DNA of 42,668 nucleotides from Leptospira biflexa (GCA_020720785.1 DYOA01000020.1:1-42668), one strand, 5' to 3'. Positions 9,597 through 17,697 are shown, counted from the stretch's first letter. Notes: generated from the letters alone by a model not told the origin. Made by a program: numbers and translations.

Positions 9597-9625
9597 TATC
9601 AACTAATAAAAAGAAATACAGTCAA
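9597..9625 (-). promoter_or_regulatory. Possible promoter of the DUF4139 gene pair
   Basis: On the minus strand TTGACT (9625-9620) and TTGATA (9602-9597) are separated by 17 bp. The -10 element ends about five bases before the ATG at 9592, which would put transcription start at or beside the start codon. With no ribosome binding site visible, this would fit a leaderless mRNA. The -10 match is weak. Confidence 0.35.
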
Positions 9626-9681
9626 ACAAATTTATGTTTTTCCGGAGTCTCTTCACTGTGGCACTCAAATCCATTTTCTTC

Positions 9682-9710
9682 TTGACACGTTATATTATTT
9701 TTAATATAAC
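9682..9710 (+). promoter_or_regulatory. Sigma70-type promoter of the TonB receptor gene with overlapping operator
   Basis: TTGACA (9682-9687) and TATAAC (9705-9710) are 17 bp apart, close to the housekeeping consensus. A perfect inverted repeat, GTTATATTA (9689-9697) and TAATATAAC (9702-9710) with a 4-base spacer, covers the spacer and the -10 element. A repressor bound there would block transcription. Similar AT-rich dyads are bound by Fur-family metal regulators, and TonB receptors are commonly under such control; the identity of the regulator is inference. Confidence 0.75.
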
Positions 9711-9736
9711 GATAAATCAAATAATGGAGGGAATTC

Positions 9737-11878
9737 ATGAAAAGTTTTTCAATGAGTTTTTTGCATAAGGTGAAATATTTCGCCCTGACGGGCTTTCTTT
9801 TGTTTCCCGCTTCTTTTTACCATGCCCAAGTGACTGTCCCCCCAAAGGAAGACGCAATAAAGGGAGGGAAAGAGAGCTCCCAAACAGATTCCCAAGCCCA
9901 GAAGGAAGAGGGCAGGGAGGGAATGAGCGGAGATAAGAAAATCTTTGACATTGGGGAAGTGGAAGTTATTGGGAAAAAACATAAAAAAAATCCCAATAAA
10001 ACAGAGACCAGGGTTACCAGGGAAGAAATCCGGCAATTTAACGCCCATGATTTGACATCGGCTCTGGTTCTTTTACCATCCATTGCCCGTAAAACCATCG
10101 GAGCCAGAAATGAACCAAGCATTTCCCTGCGTGGTTTTGATATGAAGGGCGTGCCGGTTTTTGTGGACGGTATTCCCGTATACACTCCCTATGACGGATA
10201 TCCGGATCTGAGCCGGTTTTTTGTATTTGACATTGCAGAAATTGCGGTTTCCAAGAGCTTTGCCTCTGTTCTTTACGGGCCCAATACCATTGGAGGGGCG
10301 GTAAACATCATCACGGCCAAACCGGAGCGTCCCTTTACCGCAGAAATAGAAGCCGGCTATGAAACCATGGACCAGTACCATAGCTTTGCTTCCCTTTCCG
10401 GAATGATCCAATCTTTTTATTTCAATGCCGGGGCCTCCTATGTGAACAGGAAAACGTTTCCACTTCCGGAGGATTATGAAAATAAAACAGATCCCACAGA
10501 GGATAAATACCGGAATAATGCGGCACAGAAGAACCAGAAATATACATTCCGGACAGGATATTCTCCCGATAAAAACCAGGATTATGCCTTGACCTATATG
10601 TACATGCATGACGTGAAAGGGAACCCCGTTTACGCGGGAGATAACCCATCGGCCTCTGTGTTTTACCAGCAATGGGATTACTACATAAAACAGAGCATCT
10701 ATTCCAATACGTTTAATCAGTTTTCCAAAGAATATTATCTCAAAACAAGATTTTACTATGACCAGTATAAAAACCAGCTTTCCCGGTATGATGACGCTAC
10801 ATATTCCACAATGAATAATAACAAATCATTTAAGAGTATCTACGATGATTTTTCCTATGGAGGATCCCTGGAAAACGGATGGGAAATATCTGCATCCCAC
10901 ATCCTGAGATCAGCATTGCATTATAAAAGTGATAACCACAGCTCGCATAACGCCGGGGAGTACGTTGTCAGTTTTCAGGATTATATTGTCTCCGCCGGAT
11001 TGGAGGATACTTATTATTTCATCCCGGAAAAGCTGTATACCATAACCGGCGTCAGCGTGGATTATACCAAAACGCTGAGAGCGGAAGAACTGGTGAGTGG
11101 AACTCCCACTTCCTTTGCGAATCTGTCAGAAAACATTGCCTACAATCCGCAAATTGGTTTATTCTACCGACTCTTTCCCCAGGATACATTGTTTCTGACC
11201 CTATCCCAAAAGAATCGTCTGCCCACTCTATACAATCGGTATTCTTATAAATCCGGGAAAGGACTCCCCAATCCGGATTTAAAACCGGAATCTGCCATTC
11301 AGTCCGAATTGGGCTGGACCAAAGAGGCATCCCGTATTAAGAGCACTCTCACGGTTTTTTATGCGGATATTGATGATCTGATAACCACCACCCTGGTCCC
11401 CAGACCAACCAATCCGGCCCAAACGCTCATGCAGAGCCAGAATATCTCCAAAGTGAGGTCCTATGGGGCAGAAGCGGAAGTGCAGGGAAAAATTATCCCG
11501 AATATACTGGATGCGGGACTTCGTTACCAGTTTGTGGAACGGGTGGCCATGGAAAAAACCCCCCAGAGCGATAATCCCATGGCCGGGATTGCAAAACATA
11601 CGATGTTTGCGTTTATCAAAATAAACATCCTTCCCGTATTATTCTGGGTGACAGACACCGAATACAATGACAAAAGACTCACGGAAGATGTGAACCATAA
11701 TCCGTATTATTCAAGCTCTTTTGTTATCGCAAACACAAAACTGACATGGGACATCCTTCCTTCGCTCTCATCTTCCGTGTATGTTAAAAACCTGGGAGAT
11801 AAACTGTATGAGATTGATGAAGGTTACCCCATGCCCGGACGTACTTACGGCATTACCATGAATTACTCTTTTGAGTAA
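9737..11878 (+). CDS. TonB-dependent outer-membrane receptor
   Basis: 713 residues. It has an N-terminal signal peptide (cleavage plausible near FYHAQ, residue 31) and a charged linker of about 45 residues. The plug domain contains FDIGEVEVIG, SISLRGFDMKGVPVFVDGIP and VLYGPNTIGGAVNI, the last being a classic plug signature. A C-terminal 22-strand type beta-barrel ends in YGITMNYSFE with a terminal aromatic residue near the end. Such receptors import iron chelates, cobalamin or other scarce ligands using TonB-ExbBD energy; the ligand here cannot be read. The ATG has GGAGGG five bases upstream. It is transcribed away from the DUF4139 pair and is probably monocistronic, since a hairpin overlaps its stop codon. 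The promoter overlaps a strong inverted repeat, which suggests ligand- or metal-responsive repression. Confidence 0.95.
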   Translation: MKSFSMSFLHKVKYFALTGFLLFPASFYHAQVTVPPKEDAIKGGKESSQTDSQAQKEEGREGMSGDKKIFDIGEVEVIGKKHKKNPNKTETRVTREEIRQFNAHDLTSALVLLPSIARKTIGARNEPSISLRGFDMKGVPVFVDGIPVYTPYDGYPDLSRFFVFDIAEIAVSKSFASVLYGPNTIGGAVNIITAKPERPFTAEIEAGYETMDQYHSFASLSGMIQSFYFNAGASYVNRKTFPLPEDYENKTDPTEDKYRNNAAQKNQKYTFRTGYSPDKNQDYALTYMYMHDVKGNPVYAGDNPSASVFYQQWDYYIKQSIYSNTFNQFSKEYYLKTRFYYDQYKNQLSRYDDATYSTMNNNKSFKSIYDDFSYGGSLENGWEISASHILRSALHYKSDNHSSHNAGEYVVSFQDYIVSAGLEDTYYFIPEKLYTITGVSVDYTKTLRAEELVSGTPTSFANLSENIAYNPQIGLFYRLFPQDTLFLTLSQKNRLPTLYNRYSYKSGKGLPNPDLKPESAIQSELGWTKEASRIKSTLTVFYADIDDLITTTLVPRPTNPAQTLMQSQNISKVRSYGAEAEVQGKIIPNILDAGLRYQFVERVAMEKTPQSDNPMAGIAKHTMFAFIKINILPVLFWVTDTEYNDKRLTEDVNHNPYYSSSFVIANTKLTWDILPSLSSSVYVKNLGDKLYEIDEGYPMPGRTYGITMNYSFE

Positions 11879-11898
11879 TTCCATTCTATTTTTATTTT
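11860..11898 (+). terminator. Terminator overlapping the end of the TonB receptor gene
   Basis: GAATTACTC (11860-11868), loop TTTT and GAGTAATTC (11873-11881) form a perfect 9-bp stem, followed by a T-rich stretch to about 11898. The stop codon lies in the right arm. The stem is AT-rich and therefore only moderately stable, but placement fits a transcription terminator. Confidence 0.6.
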
Positions 11899-11983
11899 CC
11901 CGGATTCCGGACGTTACGTGTACCCCGTGGCATCCGGGGTCCATATTCCGCTCCCCCGTCGCTTGCCCGGTGTCCGGCCTCCC

Positions 11984-12211
11984 TCACCCAAATATTTTGA
12001 TAACGGAAACCAAGGTACCCAAGGTCACAAAGCCCACCATAATGAGCCATTGCATAAACACAAAGCGTTTTTCTATTTGCTCAAAGCGGTTCTCCATATA
12101 TTTCTGGTTTTCCTCAAACCGGCGGCCCATATCTTTTTTCAGATCAATTAAGATATCCCGCTGGTGTTTGAGTTCTTCTTCCACCCGGACAATGCGTTCA
12201 TTGACCAGCAA
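11984..12211 (-). CDS. Small coiled-coil protein with C-terminal membrane segment
   Basis: About 75 residues. A heptad-like, charged N-terminal part (RIVRVEEELKHQRDIL, then FEENQKYMENRFEQIEKRF) is followed by a single transmembrane helix at the C-terminus (about residues 53-72). Proteins of this shape are common as small tail-anchored accessory proteins with no settled function. The only in-frame start near the 5' end is a TTG at 12211; the frame stays open upstream without an ATG and reads SSLEEKF. A second plausible coding stretch in another frame ends at 12198, so the original gene was probably longer and has suffered a frameshift around 12200-12260. It converges on the TonB receptor gene. 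Confidence 0.55.
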   Translation of the reverse strand: MLVNERIVRVEEELKHQRDILIDLKKDMGRRFEENQKYMENRFEQIEKRFVFMQWLIMVGFVTLGTLVSVIKIFG

Positions 12212-12341
12212 AAATTTTTCTTCCAGCGAGCTGCCCGTGGAGAAACGCGGGCTTCTTCTGTATCATTTCATCCATCTTTTCTTCGATAAAATGAAGCAAT
12301 TCCTGGTTTTTTTCTGCTTTTTTGGGAACAACTGCCGGCAT
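12198..12341 (-). pseudogene. Possible N-terminal part of the frameshifted coiled-coil gene
   Basis: From the ATG at 12341 the minus strand encodes PAVVPKKAEKNQELLHFI and then EEKMDEMIQKK, which looks like genuine helical protein and leads into the coiled-coil gene at 11984-12211 in a different frame. The two reading frames overlap by 14 bases. A single frameshift would join them into one protein of roughly 120 residues. No ribosome binding site is evident. It could also be an independent small ORF. Confidence 0.35.
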
Positions 12342-12379
12342 GGGATAAGCGTACAGGATTTTTATGGAATAAGTGTTGC

Positions 12380-12555
12380 ACTTCAAGCTTGATGATGGGC
12401 TCCGTAAAGACACCCAAGCTTCGATGCTTCGACTGGATCGGCACAAGCACGCAGCAAACGTATCGAGGTCCGCGGGCTCCGGCTTCGCATCCTTCGGAAT
12501 AGCCGGCGAGCGTTTCTACAAAAGCAGTCCGTATCTTTGTTGCGGGAAGGGGGTC
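12380..12555. other. Non-coding stretch with repeat-like composition
   Basis: Between the broken coiled-coil gene and mgsA there is a locally GC-richer stretch with short internal duplications: CAAGCTT occurs twice (near 12385 and 12413), and GCTTCGA and GCTTCG recur around 12415-12430. No convincing gene, SD sequence or hairpin with a T tail was seen. It has the look of a dispersed intergenic repeat, but a second copy is not present in the window. Confidence 0.3.
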
Positions 12556-12942
12556 TTATGACTCTCCGCATTTCTTCTTGTAATACAAATACTCCAGGTA
12601 AATCTGGGCGGCCTTTAAATTAGTGAAAATGGGCACATTGTGGACATCGCAGACCCGCATCAGCATACTGATATCCGGATCATGCGGATGTTTTCCCAGT
12701 GGATCCCGTAAAAAGATCACTGCATGTATTTTTCCCTCTGCCACCTGAGCGGCAATCTGTGCGTCCCCCCCCTTGGGTCCGGATAGATTTTTTTCCACTC
12801 TGAGGCCTGCTTTTTCAATGTGAGAACCGGTTGTCCCGGTCGCAGTCAGATCATATTCAGAAAGCAGATGGAGGTTATCCTTTACAAATGCGACCATGTC
12901 CGGCTTTTTACCGTCATGGGAGATTATCGCGATTTTTTCCAT
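12556..12942 (-). CDS. mgsA: Methylglyoxal synthase
   Basis: 128 residues, the normal size for the family. The enzyme converts dihydroxyacetone phosphate to methylglyoxal and phosphate, a bypass of lower glycolysis, in the cytoplasm. Visible family features are the N-terminal IAIISHDGKK, the phosphate-binding TGTTGSHIE, the catalytic-region motif LSGPKGGDAQIAA with the conserved Asp, and FLRDPLGKHPHDPDISMLMR near the C-terminus. I chose the ATG at 12942, giving the MEKIAII start seen in the family, rather than an in-frame start 33 bases further upstream; the region before it is G-rich but not a textbook SD. It diverges from the CarD-family gene across about 270 bp. Confidence 0.95.
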   Translation of the reverse strand: MEKIAIISHDGKKPDMVAFVKDNLHLLSEYDLTATGTTGSHIEKAGLRVEKNLSGPKGGDAQIAAQVAEGKIHAVIFLRDPLGKHPHDPDISMLMRVCDVHNVPIFTNLKAAQIYLEYLYYKKKCGES

Positions 12943-13216
12943 GCCCCCGCATTGTATGTTTATAACGTGAGTCAAGGCTTATTTTTTTCAACCTGTGTAA
13001 CCCAATTTCCGGAAAATACCGTACGCGAACACACCAATCTTCATAGCGGGCACCCTGGACACGAAAGTCCGGATGTTCAAGACCCCGGTGAACATGTTCG
13101 TTCCTTGAAAAAACGGCCAAAAAACGGGGACAGCCAAAGAAAATTCTTGACAAGCCGTCAATTCTTATTCTTCTGTCCGGCGGAAGTTATTATATTGTAC
13201 ATACATTGAGGTTTTT
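12943..13216. other. Divergent intergenic region between mgsA and the CarD-family gene
   Basis: No gene was found in these 274 bp. It holds several dyads: GGAC-ACGAAA-GTCC near 13050, the palindrome GAACATGTTC near 13091, and the pair TTCAAG / CTTGAA about 30 bases apart around 13077-13110, which could fold into a stem with the palindrome inside. A TTGACA at 13147-13152 is a -35-like element pointing to the CarD-family gene, but no well-spaced -10 was found. The folded segment could belong to a small RNA or a 5' leader. Confidence 0.35.
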
Positions 13217-13705
13217 TTGAAGCATACATTTGAAAAAGAGAATTATGTTGTTTATCCAATGCATGGAGTTGGTATTATTTCTGATATCACCACAAAGACA
13301 GTACTTCAAAAAAGAAAAAAGTATTTTATTGTTGAGCTTTTAAATACTAAAATGACAGTAATGGTTCCTGTTGATAAAGCGGAAGAAGTTGGATTGCGTC
13401 CCATAATCGGCAAGAAAGAAGTTCCCAAGATTTTAAACTTGCTGAAAGAAGATTATGAGGAGCAGGAAGAAGACTGGAAGATCCGTTACCAGAATAATCT
13501 GGCCAAAGTAAAATCCGGATCCATTACAGAAGTGGCTGAAGTCTGTCGGAATCTGTATAAAAGGGCAAAGGATAAAGAGTTGTCCATTATGGAAAGAAAA
13601 CTGTATGAGTCTGCTTACAGTTTAATCATCAATGAGATTGCTCTTGCCCGCAATATGAATACAGAAGAAGCAGGGAATATGGTATCAGAAATCCTCTCCG
13701 TTTGA
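13217..13705 (+). CDS. CarD-family transcription regulator
   Basis: 162 residues. The N-terminal CarD/RID domain ([18 protein letters not shown], residues 6-23) is the RNA polymerase beta-subunit interaction module shared with the transcription-repair coupling factor. The C-terminal half (about 75-162) is all-helical, as in CarD/CdnL proteins that stabilise open complexes at promoters, including rRNA promoters. The start is a TTG at 13217 with GAGG five bases upstream; no ATG exists before residue 15, so TTG is likely real. It is followed after about 55 bp by a PIN/TRAM gene and ispD, an arrangement found in spirochaetes and in many Firmicutes. Base composition is a little AT-richer than the neighbours. 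Confidence 0.92.
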   Translation: MKHTFEKENYVVYPMHGVGIISDITTKTVLQKRKKYFIVELLNTKMTVMVPVDKAEEVGLRPIIGKKEVPKILNLLKEDYEEQEEDWKIRYQNNLAKVKSGSITEVAEVCRNLYKRAKDKELSIMERKLYESAYSLIINEIALARNMNTEEAGNMVSEILSV

Positions 13706-13761
13706 AAAAAACATAATAAATCTCTCTTTCAGGTGATAAAGTTTATTTATGGGAGAGACGT

Positions 13762-14754
13762 ATGAAACACATCTTTTTTTTAGCGGTGGCCTTAGTGGCC
13801 GCCATATTACCGGTGGTCAATGATCCATCGGTTTCCGGTTGGATAAATGGGGGGGTGACCTTTGCGGTTATTTCTGCTTTTTATGCAATCCTCAGGTTTA
13901 CCTCCAGTAAAGAAATCTGGAAGGATTTTCTGACATCGTTCTGGGGAGCGGTGATTGGATTGATCGTATTCGGATTAATGTGGTCTTTTTTCCACCAGTG
14001 GGGAACATCATTAAACCAGATTTGGCTGGAATTTGCCGCTCTGGGAGTTTTTGTGGTGACTGGTGCTTTTACGGTAGCATCCTTTTTCCGGGAGTTTAAA
14101 ATACTGGCTCCCCAGGTGGAAGAGCCTGCAGAAGAGGAAGCTAATGACTACAGGGAATCCCAGCCAAAAATTCTGGATACCAGCATCATCATTGACGGAC
14201 GGATTATTGATATCGCATCCGCCGGCTTTGTGGAAAATCCTCTGGTTGTTCCCAATTTTGTATTGCGGGAAATCCAGTTAATATCTGATTCTCCTGACCC
14301 CATTAAGCGGAACCGGGGGAGAAGGGGACTGGATATGCTGAACCAGTTGCAGAAACGCAAGGAGCTTACTGTACAGATCAGCTATAAGGACTATACAGAA
14401 ACCAGAGAAGTGGATGCAAAACTGGTGAAGCTGGCCAAAGAAATCAAAGGTAAACTGATTACCAATGACTTTAACCTGAACAAAGTGGCGGAATTACAGG
14501 GAGTGGAAGTGCTCAATATCAATAACCTCGCCAGTGCACTCAAACCGGTTGTTCTTCCTGGAGAAGAAATGGAAATTTCTGTGGTCAAAGAAGGAAAGGA
14601 TGAAAACCAGGGAATTGGATATCTGGACGATGGTACCATGGTGGTGATTGAAAATGGCGGTAAGCTGTTGAATAAACGCGTAAAGGTGAGTGTCACCAGT
14701 GTGATCCAGACCAGTGCCGGAAAAATGATTTTTACAAAAATCGTAAACCAATAG
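13762..14754 (+). CDS. PIN/TRAM-domain membrane protein (YacL-like)
   Basis: 330 residues. About four hydrophobic segments occupy the N-terminus (residues 1-110). A PIN nuclease-fold domain starts near residue 135 with [16 protein letters not shown], giving the first acidic residues of the active site; further acidic residues fall in [16 protein letters not shown]-terminal TRAM-like RNA-binding module (about 265-330) contains [16 protein letters not shown]. Members such as Bacillus YacL are presumed membrane-bound ribonucleases; the substrate is unknown. The ATG is preceded by GGGAGAG. It lies between carD and ispD, in the order common to several phyla. The palindrome-like GGTGAGTGTCACC near its 3' end is one base off the window's repeated motif. 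Confidence 0.93.
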   Translation: MKHIFFLAVALVAAILPVVNDPSVSGWINGGVTFAVISAFYAILRFTSSKEIWKDFLTSFWGAVIGLIVFGLMWSFFHQWGTSLNQIWLEFAALGVFVVTGAFTVASFFREFKILAPQVEEPAEEEANDYRESQPKILDTSIIIDGRIIDIASAGFVENPLVVPNFVLREIQLISDSPDPIKRNRGRRGLDMLNQLQKRKELTVQISYKDYTETREVDAKLVKLAKEIKGKLITNDFNLNKVAELQGVEVLNINNLASALKPVVLPGEEMEISVVKEGKDENQGIGYLDDGTMVVIENGGKLLNKRVKVSVTSVIQTSAGKMIFTKIVNQ

Positions 14755-14766
14755 GTTTGTTACCCT

Positions 14767-15543
14767 GTGATTGTCCTTGTTCTGCTTTTGGGAGGCTCTG
14801 GAACCCGCTTTGGCGGGGGGCTTCCCAAGCAGTTTCTGGAAATGGAGCTTTCCGGAATGGAAGATGCCAGACGCCGGATACTGGAACCTGCTTTTGGGCA
14901 ATACACAAAACTGCCCCTTTTTGAAGTGACCGCCCGGGCTTTTCTGACATCCCTGGGAGTGGATGTCCTGCTGGCAACCTCGCCGGAGGCATATATCCGG
15001 AAGGATTTTTTTCTGAATTCCATGGACAGGCTCAGGAATGACTTCTCCGCCACTCGTTTTTATGCCACAGAGGGTGGTTCCACCCGCCACATAAGCTTTC
15101 TGAATTCCGCCCGGTTTTTATGCAATTCCCAACGCAGTCTGGAGCAAGCAGCGGTTCTGGTGCATGACGCCAATCGCCCTTATCTGGATGCGGAGTTTTT
15201 CACCGGAATCCGGGAAACCTGTGCAAAAATTCACCAGAACCATCCATCTGATACTGTTTATATTCCGGGAATTCCAGTGGTGAATTCTATGGTTTCTGCC
15301 CGGGATGAGAAAGTGACCGGATATCCGGAAAGGGACTCCCTGATGGATGTTCAGACTCCGCAAATAATTCCTAGCCATATCCTGTGTGGAAAACGGACTG
15401 CGTCAAAAAAAGATTACACCGATGAAGGCAGCTATTTTCTGGATCTGGGTTACAGCGTGGAGGTATTTCCGGGATCCCGGGAAAATATCAAAATCACCTT
15501 TCCGCAGGATGCCCCGGATCACTTGCGGCGGTATTCCACCTGA
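14767..15543 (+). CDS. ispD: 2-C-methyl-D-erythritol 4-phosphate cytidylyltransferase
   Basis: 258 residues. IspD transfers CMP from CTP to methylerythritol phosphate in the non-mevalonate isoprenoid pathway. Diagnostic motifs are present in order: LLLGGSGTRFGGGLPKQF (nucleotide-binding loop), GGSTRHISFLN, VLVHDANRPYL, MDVQTPQ, YTDEGSYF and GSRENIKITFP. The start is GTG at 14767, 12 bases after the PIN/TRAM stop; no strong SD is visible, so translation may depend on coupling to the upstream gene. The 3' end overlaps the convergent der gene by 25 bp. No ispF is fused or adjacent, unlike many bacteria. Confidence 0.95.
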   Translation: MIVLVLLLGGSGTRFGGGLPKQFLEMELSGMEDARRRILEPAFGQYTKLPLFEVTARAFLTSLGVDVLLATSPEAYIRKDFFLNSMDRLRNDFSATRFYATEGGSTRHISFLNSARFLCNSQRSLEQAAVLVHDANRPYLDAEFFTGIRETCAKIHQNHPSDTVYIPGIPVVNSMVSARDEKVTGYPERDSLMDVQTPQIIPSHILCGKRTASKKDYTDEGSYFLDLGYSVEVFPGSRENIKITFPQDAPDHLRRYST

Positions 15544-16844
15544 AACGGAAATTCACGCATATTCAGTTCTTCCGGAATTTTTTTCTCCAGATACCGCTGG
15601 ACAGCCGCTGGCAGAGTCTGCCGGTTCCCAAACAGAATAAATCTGGAGCCGTCTTTTCCGTAAGTAATATAATTAATTTTGATTCCGGCATTCTGGATTA
15701 AGCTGACCTGGGTCAGTTTTTCCAGGATTTTATTCAGTTCATATGTCCGTATTTCCCTTTCCCGTGCCGCCATGGATTCCATTTTTTTCAGAACCATGCC
15801 CACACCTTTTCCCGTCATTCCGGAAATAAAAAAATACGGAAAAGGCCAGAATTGCTTATGCATAAATTTTATATCTTCTTCCAGCTCGGATTTCTGCTGG
15901 GGGGATATAAGATCGGCCTTATTCAGTACCAGGATGATGGCCTTTCCCCTGCGTTTCATCAGGGCGATGATGGATTTATTCTGGCGGTCCACCCCTTCCG
16001 TGGCATCTGCGAGGATCATGGTAATATCTGCATTCTCCGTGTTTTCCAGTGCAACGTGGACGGAATAGCGTTCAATTTTATCGCGGATTCTGTTTTTCTT
16101 CCGCATTCCGGCGGTATCCAGAAGTATGTAACTTTTCTGGCGATAATTAAAAACGGATTCCAGAACATCCCGGGTGGTCCCGGAAATTTCTGAGACAAGG
16201 GAAACTTCCTTCTGCAGCAGGCGGTTATAGAAAGTGGATTTTCCGGTATTTGGTTTGCCAATAATCGCAATGCGTGGTGGATCCGGTTCCGTGGATTCTT
16301 CCGGAATGGGTTTGATTATTTCCGCTGGATTTTCTTTGTCCGGTGCAAAGTTGGAAAAAAAACGGACAATCTCCCTTCGCAATTCCCCTATGTTTCTTTT
16401 ATTCAGGGCAGATACAAATAAATATTTCTTCGCGTTGGATTGGTAATATTCATCCGGAAGATTATCTTTGGATGGGTCATCCGCAAAATTGATTACCATC
16501 CAGACAGGGCGGGATAATTTTCTGACAATGGTTAAAAGCTCCAGTTCATAGTCCTCCAGTCCCTCTGCAGAAACAACCCATAATATCAAATGGTAATCTT
16601 CCACCCGGGAAAGAGCTTTTTCCATGGAAGCAATGGTAAGCTGGTCGCTGATTTTTTTTACGTTTTCCAGGCCGGGGAAATCGGTGAGCCCCCAGGAGCC
16701 TTCTCCCCAGTTCAGCGGTCTCCGGATTAAGTCCCGGGTAACTCCGGGTTGGTCATAGGCAATGGCGATTTTCTTTCCGATGAGGGAATTAAACAGAGTG
16801 CTTTTTCCAACATTCTGCCGCCCAATGATTGCTATTTCCGGCAT
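15519..16844 (-). CDS. der: Ribosome biogenesis GTPase Der (EngA)
   Basis: 441 residues with the family's tandem G domains and a C-terminal KH-like domain. It acts in assembly of the 50S ribosomal subunit. G domain 1 has GRQNVGKS (residues 8-15), but its G3 reads DFPG (55-58) instead of D-T-P-G, and its G4 reads NFAD (119-122) instead of N-K-x-D. G domain 2 is canonical: GKPNTGKS (196-203), DTAGMRKK and LNKADLIS. The KH-like end contains KINYITYGKDGSRFILFGNR. The start ATG overlaps the stop of the upstream membrane-protein gene (TAATG), so the two are translationally coupled. The altered guanine-specificity motif in G1 is the odd feature. Confidence 0.95.
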   Translation of the reverse strand: MPEIAIIGRQNVGKSTLFNSLIGKKIAIAYDQPGVTRDLIRRPLNWGEGSWGLTDFPGLENVKKISDQLTIASMEKALSRVEDYHLILWVVSAEGLEDYELELLTIVRKLSRPVWMVINFADDPSKDNLPDEYYQSNAKKYLFVSALNKRNIGELRREIVRFFSNFAPDKENPAEIIKPIPEESTEPDPPRIAIIGKPNTGKSTFYNRLLQKEVSLVSEISGTTRDVLESVFNYRQKSYILLDTAGMRKKNRIRDKIERYSVHVALENTENADITMILADATEGVDRQNKSIIALMKRRGKAIILVLNKADLISPQQKSELEEDIKFMHKQFWPFPYFFISGMTGKGVGMVLKKMESMAAREREIRTYELNKILEKLTQVSLIQNAGIKINYITYGKDGSRFILFGNRQTLPAAVQRYLEKKIPEELNMREFPFQVEYRRK

Positions 16845-17581
16845 TAATTTTCCTGCCGGGGTTCTTCACCCATCCGAATCCAGGCATTAGGGAAAGGCAG
16901 GGAGCGGTACCATGCAATAATCCAGCCGATGGCCATGAACATAGAGTGGAATTCCATGGATTCTCTCATATAAAGGCCTCCCACGGCGAAGAAAAAGGAC
17001 ATCGCAAAGATAAATGAGATTGTCCTTTTTCCCATTAAGATAAAGGAAAAACTCAGTATCGCAGAAACCAGACCCAGGGCCTCCCATTTAAAATAGGAGA
17101 ATAACTGCAAAAGGGGAATGGATGCAAATATCTGGTCATGGTTACCTTTTAATATTTTCAGAAGGATAATGTTTTCCCCAATGTCAGCAAAAAGAATCAG
17201 AAATACCAGAAACCCGTAAATCCACATACGCAGGGTAGTGAGAAAGCCTCCCCTGTAAAACCATAAACCCAAGGCCAGCAGAAACCCGTTATATGCGAGC
17301 ATGAATCCAAAATCAATCCATGAGCCCAGGATAAATGCTTTCCGGTATTTCTGGCCAATATCTGTGTGGGGTTTCCCCAGCAAAAATTCAAATTCTGAAA
17401 TGGATTCGGAGAGCTCCAGTCCCATGATGGTGGTCTGGAGTTTTCCAGGATTCTGGCTGGCTGGCTCTGTGGGCTGTACAAATGTGATGACTAAAACCAG
17501 AAGCAGCAGTGCCGCACCAAAAAAGCGGATAGCATATATTAACGTACGGCATCCGCAGGGTTTTCCCATTTCGCTTTCCAT
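16844..17581 (-). CDS. Polytopic membrane protein of unknown function
   Basis: 245 residues with roughly six hydrophobic segments: about 15-36, 88-110, 116-137, 150-165, 168-195 and 200-222. A soluble loop of about 50 residues follows the first. The C-terminus is short and charged. I do not recognise the family. Two in-frame ATG codons lie near the start, at 17581 and 17569; GGAAAG before the second gives it some support. It is the first gene of a two-gene unit with der and is divergent from the STAS gene, sharing a 116-bp upstream region that holds a 9-bp inverted repeat at 17641-17669. Confidence 0.75.
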   Translation of the reverse strand: MESEMGKPCGCRTLIYAIRFFGAALLLLVLVITFVQPTEPASQNPGKLQTTIMGLELSESISEFEFLLGKPHTDIGQKYRKAFILGSWIDFGFMLAYNGFLLALGLWFYRGGFLTTLRMWIYGFLVFLILFADIGENIILLKILKGNHDQIFASIPLLQLFSYFKWEALGLVSAILSFSFILMGKRTISFIFAMSFFFAVGGLYMRESMEFHSMFMAIGWIIAWYRSLPFPNAWIRMGEEPRQEN

Positions 17582-17640
17582 CCGGTTTTTTTGGTTTTGT
17601 CACTCTGAGTGTCAATCCTTTTCAATGGTCATAGCGGGGC

Positions 17641-17669
17641 TGTGCAATTTGCTTTTTTTTAATTGCACA
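17641..17669. promoter_or_regulatory. Inverted repeat in a divergent promoter region
   Basis: TGTGCAATT (17641-17649) and AATTGCACA (17661-17669) form a perfect 9-bp inverted repeat separated by 11 bases that include eight consecutive T residues. It lies 29 bp before the STAS gene and 60 bp before the membrane-protein gene in the other direction. It could be an operator controlling either gene, or a stem-loop in the STAS leader. Confidence 0.5.
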
Positions 17670-17697
17670 TTTATCCCCGCCTTTTCCACTGGCACTT

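Noticed and set aside
9817..10672. Long minus-strand ORFs under the TonB receptor gene
   Set aside because: They are antisense frames of a clear beta-barrel receptor; no SD or family features.
12383..12571. 62-codon minus-strand ORF rich in Arg
   Set aside because: Translation of the repeat-like block; composition and lack of an SD argue against a gene.
14685..14700. GGTGAGTGTCACC as an eighth copy of the dispersed palindrome
   Set aside because: The core differs by one base, so it was not counted among the exact copies.
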